From contig DJSB01000032.1 of the NCBI GenBank assembly GCA_002437945.1, positions 17,918 through 58,634 on the forward strand: DNA of 40,717 nt, given 5' to 3'. Positions 1 to 9,137 of the stretch are shown one piece after another. Within the stretch, counting starts at the first letter, position 1. Every line of letters begins with the position of its first letter. The translations under genes were made by a program, and so were the position numbers. The notes under the pieces were generated by a model, which saw only the letters and a list, made by a program, of their open reading frames with translations, was not told the origin of the DNA and did no database searches. Source of the DNA: Christensenella sp. UBA6345. GTDB taxonomy: Bacteria > Bacillota > Clostridia > Christensenellales > UBA1242.

Positions 1-4
1 TGCG

Positions 5-76
5 TCAGCCTATATCAAATGCCACTAACGTGGCGCTTGTATAGGGTTTCCTAGTCATAATTATTGTATAGGCTGA
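5..76. other. Structured palindromic segment with two competing stems
   Basis: A perfect 10-bp inverted repeat pairs TCAGCCTATA (5-14) with TATAGGCTGA (67-76). Inside it a second stem pairs CCTATA (9-14) and CAA (16-18) with TTG (37-39) and TATAGG (40-45), capped by GCCAC-TAAC-GTGGC (21-34). CCTATA is used by both stems, so they are mutually exclusive, as in an attenuator or riboswitch-like leader. It also resembles the palindromic tip of a small mobile element. No T-tract follows, so it is not a standard terminator. I do not recognise a known RNA family, and its 5' context lies outside the window. Confidence 0.4.
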
Positions 77-177
77 TTACTTTCAATAAGACTATAACTA
101 TATACAATAATATTTAATTATATGTGCAAATTTAACTCTTTTATGATATACTTATTTATAATAAGGGAGTATGTGAA

Positions 178-3100
178 TTGAAAAAAGTATTTACATTATT
201 AAGTTTAATATTTGTTTCTTTGTGTAGCATGACAATATTTATAGGTTGCTCAAAAGGTAAGGATAAAGATAAGTCTAATAATAACCAACCAGACTACAAT
301 ATTCAAATCAACGCAGATATGTTTCAAACCCAATATAAGATAGGTCAACCTTTTAAGATGGTTTCTAACACTGGTGGTAAATCCATATATTTAGATGAAA
401 ATGGTAATACTCAACAAGTTATTAATGACTATAATAGTTATAACAATTGGAAAAAATTACTCATTTCTTCTAATTCAAATTCTGATAATAATACTCATAA
501 TTCTTCTGCACTTTTTTCTACTGATAATTCATCTCAAGATGTGGGTATTCCTATAGGCACATATGTAGAAGATGGAAAAACAAAAATACTATATGATACT
601 GACGACTATAAGATTATTGGTTTTACTTCTAAAAAATCTGGAACTTATGTCCTAAAAATAAAATTTGGTAAATATGTTGGCGAAATATCATATACAATTG
701 ATAATGATAATATAAATGAGATTGATTTTGCAGATAATAATCATTTTTATGTTAATGAAAATGTTGATCATATTAGACTACGTGTAATATACGAAAGTGG
801 CTACACTGAATATATTAATTATTCTTTTAATAATAATGAAAACATTGATACTTCATCTGCTACAGATGGTGATGGTAGAGAAATAATATTAGAAAAATAT
901 AATAACTATAAATTAAAATATTATGTACATAATATAAAAAGCATTTCTCAAAATGGTCTTTTAACCGAGTTTCCTATTGGATTTACATATGATTTTGGGA
1001 ATATGGGTGATATGAACGTAGTTATAGAAACTACGGATAATTATATACTAAATAAAGATATTCATTTTAATGCACTACTTAATTGTGACAGTGTTGGCGA
1101 ACAAACACTTGATTTAGTAGATGATACGAATACCATTATGTTGCCTTATAATTACACAGTATATGACGTTAAAAGTGTAAGTTTGATTGATGATTACCAA
1201 CAATATTCTATATCCGATATTCCTAAATATGTCCGTGTTGGGACTATTATGTCCAATGGTCTAGAGTTTAATGGGTTGGAATTAAAATTGCCTTCTACTT
1301 ATGATTATGATGTTGATACTAATTTACGTACATATCATATTCATTATCAAAATTTTGATTTAGATTATCACATTTATGTTATTAAAGAAAAATCAATTAA
1401 AAGTATAAGTGTTGATGGGTTATGGACTAGCACATATTTTCAAGGAGAAAATTTTAGTTATCTTGATACAGAAGCAAATAATTTATATGGATATGCTGAT
1501 CAAGGTGAGTTGAAGAATAGTGTAAATATCTCATATCTTGATTTACTTGATAACTTTAATTCTGACGATTTTTATAGTAAAATTAAATTTAATAATGATA
1601 CCGATAATGACCATCTTATTCGACTTTATGACAAAAAATATGAGCAGATTGACAATATCCATAATAATACTTACAATGAATTCATTTTTATTTCTCAATA
1701 TCCATATTTAACAATCAAAGACTTGCTTTATTTTAATAATATTTATTTTAATAATATTAAATTATCTGCACCAATATATGTTACATATGATGATAATACA
1801 GTAGAAGTTGTTAGAGCGGATTATGATAGTATTATCGGAATAGAAAATTTTGATAGTAAGCATATCGGCAACAATTTATTAACTTTACAATATAACGGAA
1901 TACTTTTTAATTATAAGTATAAGGTAGAAAAAGTTGATGAAGTATCTATTGTAGATAATATCTTTTGTGGCGAATATACAAAAGACAAGGTTGTTACTGC
2001 TAAAATTACATTTAAAAATGGTATTCAAAAACAATCTAGAATTAATGATTATGTAATACTAGAAACTCCTAATAGGATTATTTGTAAATTTGGATACGGA
2101 TTAAATTCAAAAATAAAAATTTTTAATAAGCAACTTATAAATGGCGATGTTGAAATAATTGAAAACAATCAATATACTCAATATGAAAGTGTAAATTCTT
2201 TAAAAGCAAGAATAGTTAATAATGGTATAACTGATGTTGTAGATTTTAAATATAAACTTCCTACCAGTGAATGTGGAGACTTCGAAATTAATTTATCTAT
2301 TGGTGGTAAAATAATTAAATATAATTATAAAGTTGTAGGTATTAAAAAAGTATATGTCGATTCACAATCATTAGATTTATATAAAGATTTCCCCAATATA
2401 ACTAGATTACCTTTAATTATTGAATATACTGATGGAAGTTATGGTACTGATAGTTATTATTTAGTTAATCCGATAATATTAGATACTGTGGGTAATTTCA
2501 CAATTAAATTTATTTATTCAGGATATAACTATTTTGATAATATTACTTTTGATTATGAAGTAAAAGATAATCCTGTTTATGCTATTGAACAAAATAATAA
2601 ATACGACTATATAGTATACGGACAAAAATCAAAAGAAATAGAAATTATTGTTTCTACATCTTTAGGTATTAAATCTGATAAAGTTAATGTTAATTTTGAA
2701 GATTATTTAACTAGTGGAGTGCATAGTCAACAAGTAGTATTGTATGGCACAACATTTACCGTAAATTACATTGTGGAACAACCTATCGAAATTGAATTTT
2801 CCGGAACTAGAGTATATCAACTTAATCAAGTATTTAGGTATAGTAGTTTATATGTAAAAAGTAACAATAGTTATTATTATGTAAGTCTTGATTCAGAAAT
2901 GATATATATTCAACCTACTAATACTAATATTGCAATTACTGGTTTTGATACTTCAACTGCTGGAATTAAAGAATTAACAATTCATTATTATAATACTTAT
3001 TATAAATTTAAGTATATTGTAGGCGAAATAGAAAGTATTAGGGTGTCTAATAGTGGACAAAGATTCTATATAAACGAATCAAAGAAAGTTATTTTAAATA

Positions 3101-4266
3101 TTAAATTTAAAGATGTAGAGCAAGAAGTCGCTTCGTATGAATATTATATAGGTTATAGTGAAAATAGAGATACTGTTGGAGATCATACCTATGAGTTGTA
3201 TTACAATGATAAAAAATTAGTGTTTAATTATACTGTATATGATTATTTAAGTTGTGAAATTACAGAAATAAGAGATACTGAATTTGAAGTTAATGATAAT
3301 ACTATAAAAATAACTTCTAATAATATTGGCTATTCACCAGATGATTCGTCACAAAATTTGCGTTTAAAATATAAAATCAATACTACCGATGGTCAGACAG
3401 AAGAACATGAAGATTTTATTAATATTAAAGATAATAGAGTGGGTTTACATAAACAAGAATTAATATTGCAAAATAAATTCAAGTATATAATTGAATATGA
3501 AATTAAGCAACCTAAAAATATAACTGTTAGTTTAAGTGACGGATTTACAGTCGATGATACAGTATATTATGTTAAAGGTATGCATACAACTGCACGTATA
3601 GTAGTTAAAATTATTCAAAATGATGGTAGTTCTGATTGGGAATATTATTATGTTAATTTAAACGAATTGAATGTTGGGACTTATAATAACACAATAGAAA
3701 TCTTGGGGCAAAACTTACAATATTCTTTTGTAGTAGTTCAACTTGATAGTATTGATTGTGTTGCAACCAATGATGTTTATTTAGGCTATGGTAACATATT
3801 AAATATTAAGATAGACATAACTTCTCAACAGGGTGTTAGTTTTGTGCGTTATATTTCTAAAGAAGTGCAACCAACACAATTAGGAGAAAATGAGTGTTGC
3901 TTCTATTATTATGATAATTTGTGTAATGTTAAATATAACGTAATTAGTAATAACATAACTAGTATAGAAATTGTTGATAATACTATTTCAACTCAATATC
4001 ATATTAATTCTGATGAAAAAGTACTTAACGATGGTGCTACACTTAAAATTAATTATGAAGATGGCTCAAGTGAGATTATTAAATACTCTGTTACATATGT
4101 TGGTTACTTTTATATAGAAGAGAAAATAAGTAATAATTTAATACAAAGAACTATGGTTGATGATCTAGAAATATACTGGCAAGGTAATAATAAAGTTGGC
4201 GAATATAATTTCTATATTTATTATAAAGGATATAGACAATTAATTTCTTATTCGGTTATTGAATAA
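178..4266 (+). CDS. Large lipoprotein with repeated Ig-like beta-sandwich domains
   Basis: This predicted surface lipoprotein has 1362 residues. The start is TTG at 178, with AAGGGAG at 163-169 eight bases upstream; the ATG at 171 is followed at once by TGA and cannot serve. Residues 1-23 form a signal peptide (KK, hydrophobic core) ending in the lipobox-like F-I-G-C, so Cys24 is the likely lipidated residue; Phe at -3 is atypical. A charged, Asn/Asp/Lys-rich linker follows. From about residue 145 to the end I see roughly 12-14 degenerate repeats of 80-110 residues. Each ends in a pattern such as VG-x-x-x-x-x-I-x-Y-x-G...Y-x-V (VGTYNNTIEILG, VGDHTYELYY, VGEYNFYIYY), reminiscent of Big_3-type bacterial Ig-like domains. 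No catalytic motif is visible. Composition is rich in Asn, Asp, Tyr and Ile, like the giant protein downstream. Its own terminator follows, so it is probably monocistronic. The lipoprotein call is good, the Ig-like call moderate, and the ligand is unknown. Confidence 0.8.
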   Translation: MKKVFTLLSLIFVSLCSMTIFIGCSKGKDKDKSNNNQPDYNIQINADMFQTQYKIGQPFKMVSNTGGKSIYLDENGNTQQVINDYNSYNNWKKLLISSNSNSDNNTHNSSALFSTDNSSQDVGIPIGTYVEDGKTKILYDTDDYKIIGFTSKKSGTYVLKIKFGKYVGEISYTIDNDNINEIDFADNNHFYVNENVDHIRLRVIYESGYTEYINYSFNNNENIDTSSATDGDGREIILEKYNNYKLKYYVHNIKSISQNGLLTEFPIGFTYDFGNMGDMNVVIETTDNYILNKDIHFNALLNCDSVGEQTLDLVDDTNTIMLPYNYTVYDVKSVSLIDDYQQYSISDIPKYVRVGTIMSNGLEFNGLELKLPSTYDYDVDTNLRTYHIHYQNFDLDYHIYVIKEKSIKSISVDGLWTSTYFQGENFSYLDTEANNLYGYADQGELKNSVNISYLDLLDNFNSDDFYSKIKFNNDTDNDHLIRLYDKKYEQIDNIHNNTYNEFIFISQYPYLTIKDLLYFNNIYFNNIKLSAPIYVTYDDNTVEVVRADYDSIIGIENFDSKHIGNNLLTLQYNGILFNYKYKVEKVDEVSIVDNIFCGEYTKDKVVTAKITFKNGIQKQSRINDYVILETPNRIICKFGYGLNSKIKIFNKQLINGDVEIIENNQYTQYESVNSLKARIVNNGITDVVDFKYKLPTSECGDFEINLSIGGKIIKYNYKVVGIKKVYVDSQSLDLYKDFPNITRLPLIIEYTDGSYGTDSYYLVNPIILDTVGNFTIKFIYSGYNYFDNITFDYEVKDNPVYAIEQNNKYDYIVYGQKSKEIEIIVSTSLGIKSDKVNVNFEDYLTSGVHSQQVVLYGTTFTVNYIVEQPIEIEFSGTRVYQLNQVFRYSSLYVKSNNSYYYVSLDSEMIYIQPTNTNIAITGFDTSTAGIKELTIHYYNTYYKFKYIVGEIESIRVSNSGQRFYINESKKVILNIKFKDVEQEVASYEYYIGYSENRDTVGDHTYELYYNDKKLVFNYTVYDYLSCEITEIRDTEFEVNDNTIKITSNNIGYSPDDSSQNLRLKYKINTTDGQTEEHEDFINIKDNRVGLHKQELILQNKFKYIIEYEIKQPKNITVSLSDGFTVDDTVYYVKGMHTTARIVVKIIQNDGSSDWEYYYVNLNELNVGTYNNTIEILGQNLQYSFVVVQLDSIDCVATNDVYLGYGNILNIKIDITSQQGVSFVRYISKEVQPTQLGENECCFYYYDNLCNVKYNVISNNITSIEIVDNTISTQYHINSDEKVLNDGATLKINYEDGSSEIIKYSVTYVGYFYIEEKISNNLIQRTMVDDLEIYWQGNNKVGEYNFYIYYKGYRQLISYSVIE

Positions 4267-4282
4267 TTAATAATAAAAAATT

Positions 4283-4332
4283 ACAGAGTGTATAATGAAA
4301 CTTATGTATGTTTCAATACACTCTGTTTTTTT
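4283..4332 (+). terminator. Intrinsic terminator of the lipoprotein gene
   Basis: The arms ACAGAGTGTAT... (from 4283) and ...ATACACTCTGT (ending at 4326) form a long GC-containing stem that extends, with a bulge, through GAAAC/GTTTC. A run of seven T residues (4326-4332) follows. It starts 16 bases after the lipoprotein stop and separates that gene from the dnaG operon. Confidence 0.88.
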
Positions 4333-4510
4333 ATGTTCTGATAGTAATTTATTTTGTTTTAAGTAGTATTTTATGTGAATTGGGCTGTATATATGTAAAA
4401 TATTAAAAAATATACTAGATTTTTACAAAAAATAAAGGAAATTTAATTTTATAATTGTATTTATTAAGTAGACGGGATTTTTTATACAAAATAAATTAAG
4501 GGGATATTTA

Positions 4511-6289
4511 TTGGATAATTTTGAAGAATTTAAACAAAAAGTAAAAGATGCCAATGATATAGTTTCTGTTGTATCTAAATATGTCACATTAAATCGTAAA
4601 GGTAAGACATGGTGGGCTAATTGTCCGTTCCATTATGAAAAAACACCAAGTTTTGCGGTTAATGGTACCGAGCAATATTATCATTGTTTCGGTTGTGGCG
4701 TGAGTGGAGATGTATTTGGGTTTGTGCAACATATGGAAAATTGTGATTTCTATGATGCATTAAAGATTCTTGCTGAAAATGCAGGACTTGCTATGCCGGA
4801 TTTTTCACACGATGGCAAAGATGCTGAAAGAAAAAAAGAACGTGAACAAGTATATGCTGTATTGCGTGAAGCAGCACTTTACTATTACAAAAATTTAAGT
4901 TTGCCAGCCGCACAACCAGCACGTGATTACGTTATAGGTAAACGTAAACTTGATAGCGCATCGATAAAGGCTTTTGGACTTGGGTATTCGCTAGGGTGGA
5001 ATGAAGTAATTGACCATCTAAAGAAAGCAGGTTATTCATATGACATTATGCAAAAGGCAGGTATAATAGAGAAAAATCAGCATGATAGATATTATGACGT
5101 ATTCGCTAAAAGATTGATTTTCCCTATTATCAATAGCAATGACAATGTTGTAGGATTTAGTGCTAGAGTACTAGAACCTGTCAGCCACACAAAATATCGT
5201 AACACTGGTGAAACTATTGTTTTTAAGAAAAATGAATGTGTTTATGGTATTAACTTGATTAAAAAATTTAAACATAACGAACCGCTTAATGAGATAATTA
5301 TTGTTGAAGGGCAGATGGATGTTATTTCATTATATAAAGCAGGGGTTAGAAATGCGGTGGCTTGTTTGGGTACTGCGCTTACACCCAACCATGCTAAACA
5401 ACTTAAAAAGTATTGTGATAAAGTTGTTGTTTGTTTTGATGGCGATGGCGCTGGTAAAAAGGCTACATTAAGAAGTTTAGATATTTTAGTTTGTGCAGGA
5501 CTTGATGTGTATGTAACATCGTTACCACCGGGGGTTGACCCAGACGAATATGTACTTAAATATGGTGTAGATAGTTATCGTCAACGTATTAGTGATGCAA
5601 AGTATTGGGTCGAATATTTAATTAATGAATATGCTTCTAGTTACAACCTTAAACGTGCAGAAGAACGTAATAGTTTTGTTATATCGTCACTTAATGTTAT
5701 TAAAAAATTGGGTAGTAATACCGAGCAAAATGTATATTTACAAATGGTTAAAGAATTAAGTAATATATCGTTAGATGTCTTAAAAAGAGATTTAGAAGAT
5801 ATAGATAATATGACAAATGTTGAAGAACCTACTGTAAAAAACAATGAATCATCTATAACAAAAGAAAATGCTTATGTAAAAGCAGTTAAGTTTGTTATGG
5901 GTGCATTACTACATAAAAAAGAATATGCTACATTAAATGATGATGTAAAGGATAATTTGCTAGACCCAGACATACAAAAATTGTATGACTATATAGCAGA
6001 TTGTCATAGCAATAATAAGTTACCTATTGTGAGTCATGTATTCGATATGTATGATGTCGATAATACTCCACTTATCAATGATATTATTAATTTTGATTTT
6101 GCCGAATCACTTGATAATGAAACATATTATAATGATTGTGTTAAGTTGCTTATAAGAAGTGGATTAGAGATAAAACAACGTGACTTGGCTAATAGAATAT
6201 CACTTGAAAGTGATATAGAAAAACGAAAAGAGTTAAGTCGAGAATTATCTTTGATAATACTTAAGTTAACTCAATTACGTAAAAAATAA
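4511..6289 (+). CDS. dnaG: DNA primase DnaG
   Basis: DnaG synthesises the RNA primers for chromosome replication and works with the replicative helicase. The 592 residues are normal for the family. The N-terminal CHC2-type zinc domain (about residues 1-100) has C38, H41, C59 and C62, in the signatures CPFHYEKTPSF and HCFGCG. The catalytic core follows, with a TOPRIM fold marked by VEGQMD (E266-D270) and the metal-binding DGDGAG (D310-G315). Residues from about 450 onward are the less conserved helicase-interacting region. The start is TTG at 4511, with AAGGGGA at 4498-4504 six bases upstream. It heads a same-strand cluster with rpoD (59-bp gap), trmK and a zinc-ribbon gene, the classic Bacillota macromolecular-synthesis arrangement. 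I found no convincing promoter in the 244 bp upstream, which are extremely AT-rich. Identification is secure. Confidence 0.97.
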   Translation: MDNFEEFKQKVKDANDIVSVVSKYVTLNRKGKTWWANCPFHYEKTPSFAVNGTEQYYHCFGCGVSGDVFGFVQHMENCDFYDALKILAENAGLAMPDFSHDGKDAERKKEREQVYAVLREAALYYYKNLSLPAAQPARDYVIGKRKLDSASIKAFGLGYSLGWNEVIDHLKKAGYSYDIMQKAGIIEKNQHDRYYDVFAKRLIFPIINSNDNVVGFSARVLEPVSHTKYRNTGETIVFKKNECVYGINLIKKFKHNEPLNEIIIVEGQMDVISLYKAGVRNAVACLGTALTPNHAKQLKKYCDKVVVCFDGDGAGKKATLRSLDILVCAGLDVYVTSLPPGVDPDEYVLKYGVDSYRQRISDAKYWVEYLINEYASSYNLKRAEERNSFVISSLNVIKKLGSNTEQNVYLQMVKELSNISLDVLKRDLEDIDNMTNVEEPTVKNNESSITKENAYVKAVKFVMGALLHKKEYATLNDDVKDNLLDPDIQKLYDYIADCHSNNKLPIVSHVFDMYDVDNTPLINDIINFDFAESLDNETYYNDCVKLLIRSGLEIKQRDLANRISLESDIEKRKELSRELSLIILKLTQLRKK

Positions 6290-6325
6290 GTACTATGCAA
6301 AGTACTAAAAAATGGCTTTATGCCT
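6289..6325 (+). other. Two short hairpins in the dnaG-rpoD gap
   Basis: AGTACT at 6289-6294, overlapping the dnaG stop codon, is repeated at 6301-6306. The hexamer is self-complementary, so the copies can form a 6-bp hairpin. A shorter GGC-TTTAT-GCC hairpin follows at 6314-6324. Neither has a T-tract, so read-through into rpoD is expected. They could affect mRNA processing or be chance. Confidence 0.3.
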
Positions 6326-6348
6326 ATAAAAAATAAAAAGGATAACAA

Positions 6349-7404
6349 ATGGATAAAAAATTAGAATTAGATGTAGAAAATCTTATACAATCAGCAAAAA
6401 AGACCAATGAAATTCATGAAGAAGATATTGCGAGTAAATTGGTAAAACATGAATTAACTCCAGAGATTATGGCTGGCATAATATCAATGTTTGAAGATGA
6501 AGGTGTTAAGGTTATACCATCAGAAGATATTGAAGTTAAAGATGAAGATTTAAAAGAAATTATAAGTACTGTTAAAGTTGATGACCCAGTAAAAATGTAT
6601 TTAAAAGATATTGGTACTGTACAACTTTTAACTAGTGATCAAGAAGTTGAACTTGCAAAAAAGATTCTTGAAGGCGATGAGTTTGCTAAGTCCGAACTTA
6701 TCGAACGTAACTTAAAATTAGTAGTTTCTATTGCAAAAAAATATGTTAATAGAAGTTCTATGCAATTTTTGGATTTAATTCAAGAAGGTAATTTAGGATT
6801 AGTTAAAGCGGTAGAAAAATTTGATTATACTAAAGGTTTTAGATTTTCCACATATGCTACTTGGTGGATTAGACAAGCCATTACTAGAGCCATAGCAGAC
6901 CAAGCACGTACAATTCGTATTCCTGTACATATGGTAGAAACTATACATAAATTGTCTAGGGTGTCAAAACAACTTATGCAAGAACTAGGCCGTGATCCTA
7001 CTACTGCTGAAGTTGCCGAGCGTATGGGTATAAGTGAACAACGTGTTAATGAAATACAAAAAATTGCGCAAGACCCAGTAAGTTTGGAAAGTCCAGTAGG
7101 TGAAGAAGACGAAAGTAAAATAGGTGATTTCGTTGAAGATGATAGTTTTAAAAGTCCAGCAGAAAGTGCAGCACAAGATATTTTGAAAGCACAATTGTTG
7201 GCAGTAATTGAAACATTAACTCCACGTGAACAAAAGGTTATTCGCTTGCGTTATGGTTTAGATGATAATCACCCACGTACTTTGGAAGAAGTTGGTAAAG
7301 AATTTAATGTTACTAGGGAACGTATTCGTCAGATTGAAGCAAAAGCATTAAGAAAACTTCGTAACCCTAATAGAAGTAAAAGATTGGAAGACTTTGTAGA
7401 ATAA
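6349..7404 (+). CDS. rpoD: RNA polymerase principal sigma factor RpoD (SigA)
   Basis: This is the housekeeping sigma factor that directs RNA polymerase to -35/-10 promoters. It has 351 residues, compact as in Bacillota SigA. Residues 10-56 look like region 1.1. Region 1.2 starts at DPVKMYLKDIG (79-89). Region 2 runs from about 115, with DLIQEGNLGL (142-151) and the promoter-melting/-10 recognition segment around FRFSTYATWWIRQAITRAI (164-182), followed by RTIRIPVHMVE. Region 3 spans about 198-275. Region 4 (about 285-345) carries LRYGLDD and the helix-turn-helix NVTRERIRQIEAKALRKLR that reads the -35 box. The ATG at 6349 has AAAAGGAT seven bases upstream. The TAA stop overlaps the trmK ATG by one base, implying translational coupling. 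The presence of region 1.1 and the dnaG context make this the primary sigma factor rather than an alternative one. Confidence 0.97.
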   Translation: MDKKLELDVENLIQSAKKTNEIHEEDIASKLVKHELTPEIMAGIISMFEDEGVKVIPSEDIEVKDEDLKEIISTVKVDDPVKMYLKDIGTVQLLTSDQEVELAKKILEGDEFAKSELIERNLKLVVSIAKKYVNRSSMQFLDLIQEGNLGLVKAVEKFDYTKGFRFSTYATWWIRQAITRAIADQARTIRIPVHMVETIHKLSRVSKQLMQELGRDPTTAEVAERMGISEQRVNEIQKIAQDPVSLESPVGEEDESKIGDFVEDDSFKSPAESAAQDILKAQLLAVIETLTPREQKVIRLRYGLDDNHPRTLEEVGKEFNVTRERIRQIEAKALRKLRNPNRSKRLEDFVE

Positions 7405-8075
7405 TGTTAGGTAAAAGATTAAATACAATAGTGTCTTTTTGTGGTAAACCATTAAGAGTTGCAGATGTTGGTTGTGACCATGGTTATGTGTTAAAGGAAC
7501 TTGCTAATAATGGTGCACAGTTTTTAATAGCAACTGATATAAGTGCTCCGAGTGTAAAGAAAGCAGATGATTTACTTAAAAGTATCAATTATAGCAATTA
7601 TGATGTTAGAGTGGGTGATGGTTTATCTACATTAACTGATGAAGATCATTTGGATTTGATTGTTATAGCGGGTATGGGTGGATACGAAATTATAGAAATT
7701 TTGTCCAAAAGCAAGATAAAACTCAATTATTTAGTTTTGCAGCCACAAAACAATGTAGTATTATTAAGACAATATTTAATGAATAATAATTTTATTATAA
7801 TTAAAGATTGGGTTGTTAAAGATAATAATAAATTCTATAATGTTTTAAAAGTAAAAAAGAGTGATAAAATACAAACTTTATCACAAAAAGATATTACTTA
7901 TGGTGTAACCAATCTACTAGAATATAACCCAGATTTTGTAGAGATGTTAATGTATGAAAATGCAAAAATGACAGAAAGATTACAACGTATTACCAACGAA
8001 AATACAAGACAAAAATTTGAAATAATGATTGCCAATAACAATTATGAAATTAATAGTGCAAATAATAGGAGATAG
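7404..8075 (+). CDS. trmK: tRNA (adenine(22)-N1)-methyltransferase TrmK
   Basis: This SAM-dependent methyltransferase of the TrmK/YqfN family makes m1A at position 22 of certain tRNAs. It has 223 residues. The Rossmann-type SAM site is VADVGCDHGY (19-28), followed by ATDIS (43-47) at the end of strand 2. The family-specific motifs AGMGG (89-93) and LQPQ (112-115) stand where catalytic-pocket residues are expected. The C-terminal part (about 150-223) is helical and charged, like the family's coiled C-terminal domain. The ATG shares its A with the last base of the rpoD stop (TAATG), so translation is probably coupled; only a weak GGAAG lies further upstream. In many Bacillota the next gene is nif3/yqfO, but here a zinc-ribbon gene follows directly. 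Confidence 0.93.
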   Translation: MLGKRLNTIVSFCGKPLRVADVGCDHGYVLKELANNGAQFLIATDISAPSVKKADDLLKSINYSNYDVRVGDGLSTLTDEDHLDLIVIAGMGGYEIIEILSKSKIKLNYLVLQPQNNVVLLRQYLMNNNFIIIKDWVVKDNNKFYNVLKVKKSDKIQTLSQKDITYGVTNLLEYNPDFVEMLMYENAKMTERLQRITNENTRQKFEIMIANNNYEINSANNRR

Positions 8076-8076
8076 T

Positions 8077-8769
8077 ATGGAAAAAATATTAAAATATCAA
8101 GAACTTGATAGTAAGTTACAACAATTAGAAAAGAAAATTTCTTCTTCTAATGAAAAAGCAGTTATGAATCAAATGATAGGCTTTGTAAAAGATGCTCAAA
8201 ATAAGAGTATGGAACTAGAACAAAAAGCAAAGAAAATTATGGAAGAATATATTAACCTTAAGAAAGAATATGACAAAAATGTTCTGCTTATTAAAGATTT
8301 AACTGCCAAAGATTCTAAAGACTTAACCACCGAGCAAATGGATGAAATATTCAATCAAATTAATTTGGTATCCAGTAATTTGTATATGATAGAACGTAAT
8401 CTTAATATACAATTGGTTAATATTAAGAGTATACTTAAAGAATTTGAAAATACAAAAAACGGTGTAATTAAGGCAAAAAATAAACATAAAGAAAGTAAAG
8501 AAAAGTATGAAGCACTAGTTAATACTATTACTCCAGAAATTAACAAAGTTAAAAAAGAAATGCAGGCTCTAGAATCTAGTGTTGATGAAAAATTAATGTC
8601 TAAATATAAGACACTAAAACATGATAATATTTTCCCAGTATTTGTACCACTTAATAATGGTAATTGTGGCGGTTGTCGTATGGCTTTACCTATGGGTAAA
8701 TTAGATAAATTAAAAACCGATGGTTATATTGTTTGTGACCAGTGCGGTAGAGTTATTTTTAATAAATAA
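8077..8769 (+). CDS. Coiled-coil protein with C-terminal C4 zinc ribbon (DUF164-like)
   Basis: This protein has 230 residues. I start it at ATG 8077, five bases after AGGAG (8067-8071) and one base after the trmK stop. An in-frame ATG at 8029 would overlap trmK and has no such site. Residues 1 to about 185 are a long, Lys/Glu-rich, heptad-like helical region (KYQELDSKLQQLEKKI and later blocks), expected to form an antiparallel coiled coil. The C-terminus is a zinc ribbon with C197/C200 (CGGC) and C220/C223 (CDQC). This architecture matches the zf-RING_7/DUF164 family (HP0958- and CdsZ-like proteins), whose members outside specialised secretion or flagellar systems have no settled role. In Clostridia such genes commonly sit in the dnaG-rpoD neighbourhood, as here. 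Family assignment is good; the cellular function is unknown. Confidence 0.85.
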   Translation: MEKILKYQELDSKLQQLEKKISSSNEKAVMNQMIGFVKDAQNKSMELEQKAKKIMEEYINLKKEYDKNVLLIKDLTAKDSKDLTTEQMDEIFNQINLVSSNLYMIERNLNIQLVNIKSILKEFENTKNGVIKAKNKHKESKEKYEALVNTITPEINKVKKEMQALESSVDEKLMSKYKTLKHDNIFPVFVPLNNGNCGGCRMALPMGKLDKLKTDGYIVCDQCGRVIFNK

Positions 8770-8865
8770 CGATTAATTATATATGTGCTTAATATTTAAA
8801 TGATTGGGTATTTATAATTAATTTTATTATTTATTTGTTATCAATTTTTAACTAATTTTTAATTT

Positions 8866-8906
8866 AAAAAGAACAATGGAATGTCAAATTTTGTTGTTCT
8901 TTTTTT
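8866..8906 (+). terminator. Intrinsic terminator of the dnaG operon
   Basis: AAAAAGAACAA (8866-8876) pairs with TTGTTCTTTTT (from 8894), with a loop of about 17 bases, and the right arm runs into an unbroken T-tract to 8906. It lies 97 bases after the zinc-ribbon gene stop and closes the dnaG-rpoD-trmK operon. Confidence 0.8.
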
Positions 8907-9061
8907 GTGTGTTTATTAAATATAGTAGGGCAACATTAATAATTATTGGTCTGCATAAATATCTATTAATATGTATAAATATACACTCACAAAAAATCAA
9001 AATTTAATCGTAAAATCAGTTATCATAGATTAAAATATAATCAAAAACAAGTTTCAATTAT

Positions 9062-9100
9062 GTTATTTAATTATAACTAATAAAGTTATTTTAATATAAC
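9062..9100. repeat. Two copies of a GTTAT-N6-ATAAC dyad
   Basis: GTTATTTAATTATAAC (9062-9077) and GTTATTTTAATATAAC (9085-9100) are near-identical 16-mers. Each is an inverted repeat GTTAT-N6-ATAAC, and their starts are 23 bp apart. They lie about 150-190 bp upstream of the -35 box of the giant gene. They could be tandem operator sites for a dimeric regulator, but in DNA this AT-rich chance palindromes are common. Confidence 0.4.
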
Positions 9101-9137
9101 AAAAATCTTTAATTTAATAGTTTTTTATACTAGTTTT

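Noticed and set aside
1..80. Integron attC site
   Set aside because: The palindrome lacks the GTTRRRY and RYYYAAC core sites in the required places, and no cassette-like arrangement follows.
5641..5844. A 67-codon minus-strand frame inside dnaG
   Set aside because: It lies wholly within a conserved housekeeping gene and shows no domain or ribosome binding site. The other short minus-strand frames within rpoD, the zinc-ribbon gene and the giant gene were dismissed for the same reason.
8029..8076. Upstream ATG for the zinc-ribbon protein
   Set aside because: It would overlap the trmK coding end by 47 bases without a ribosome binding site. ATG 8077 has AGGAG five bases upstream and starts the family-like coiled coil.
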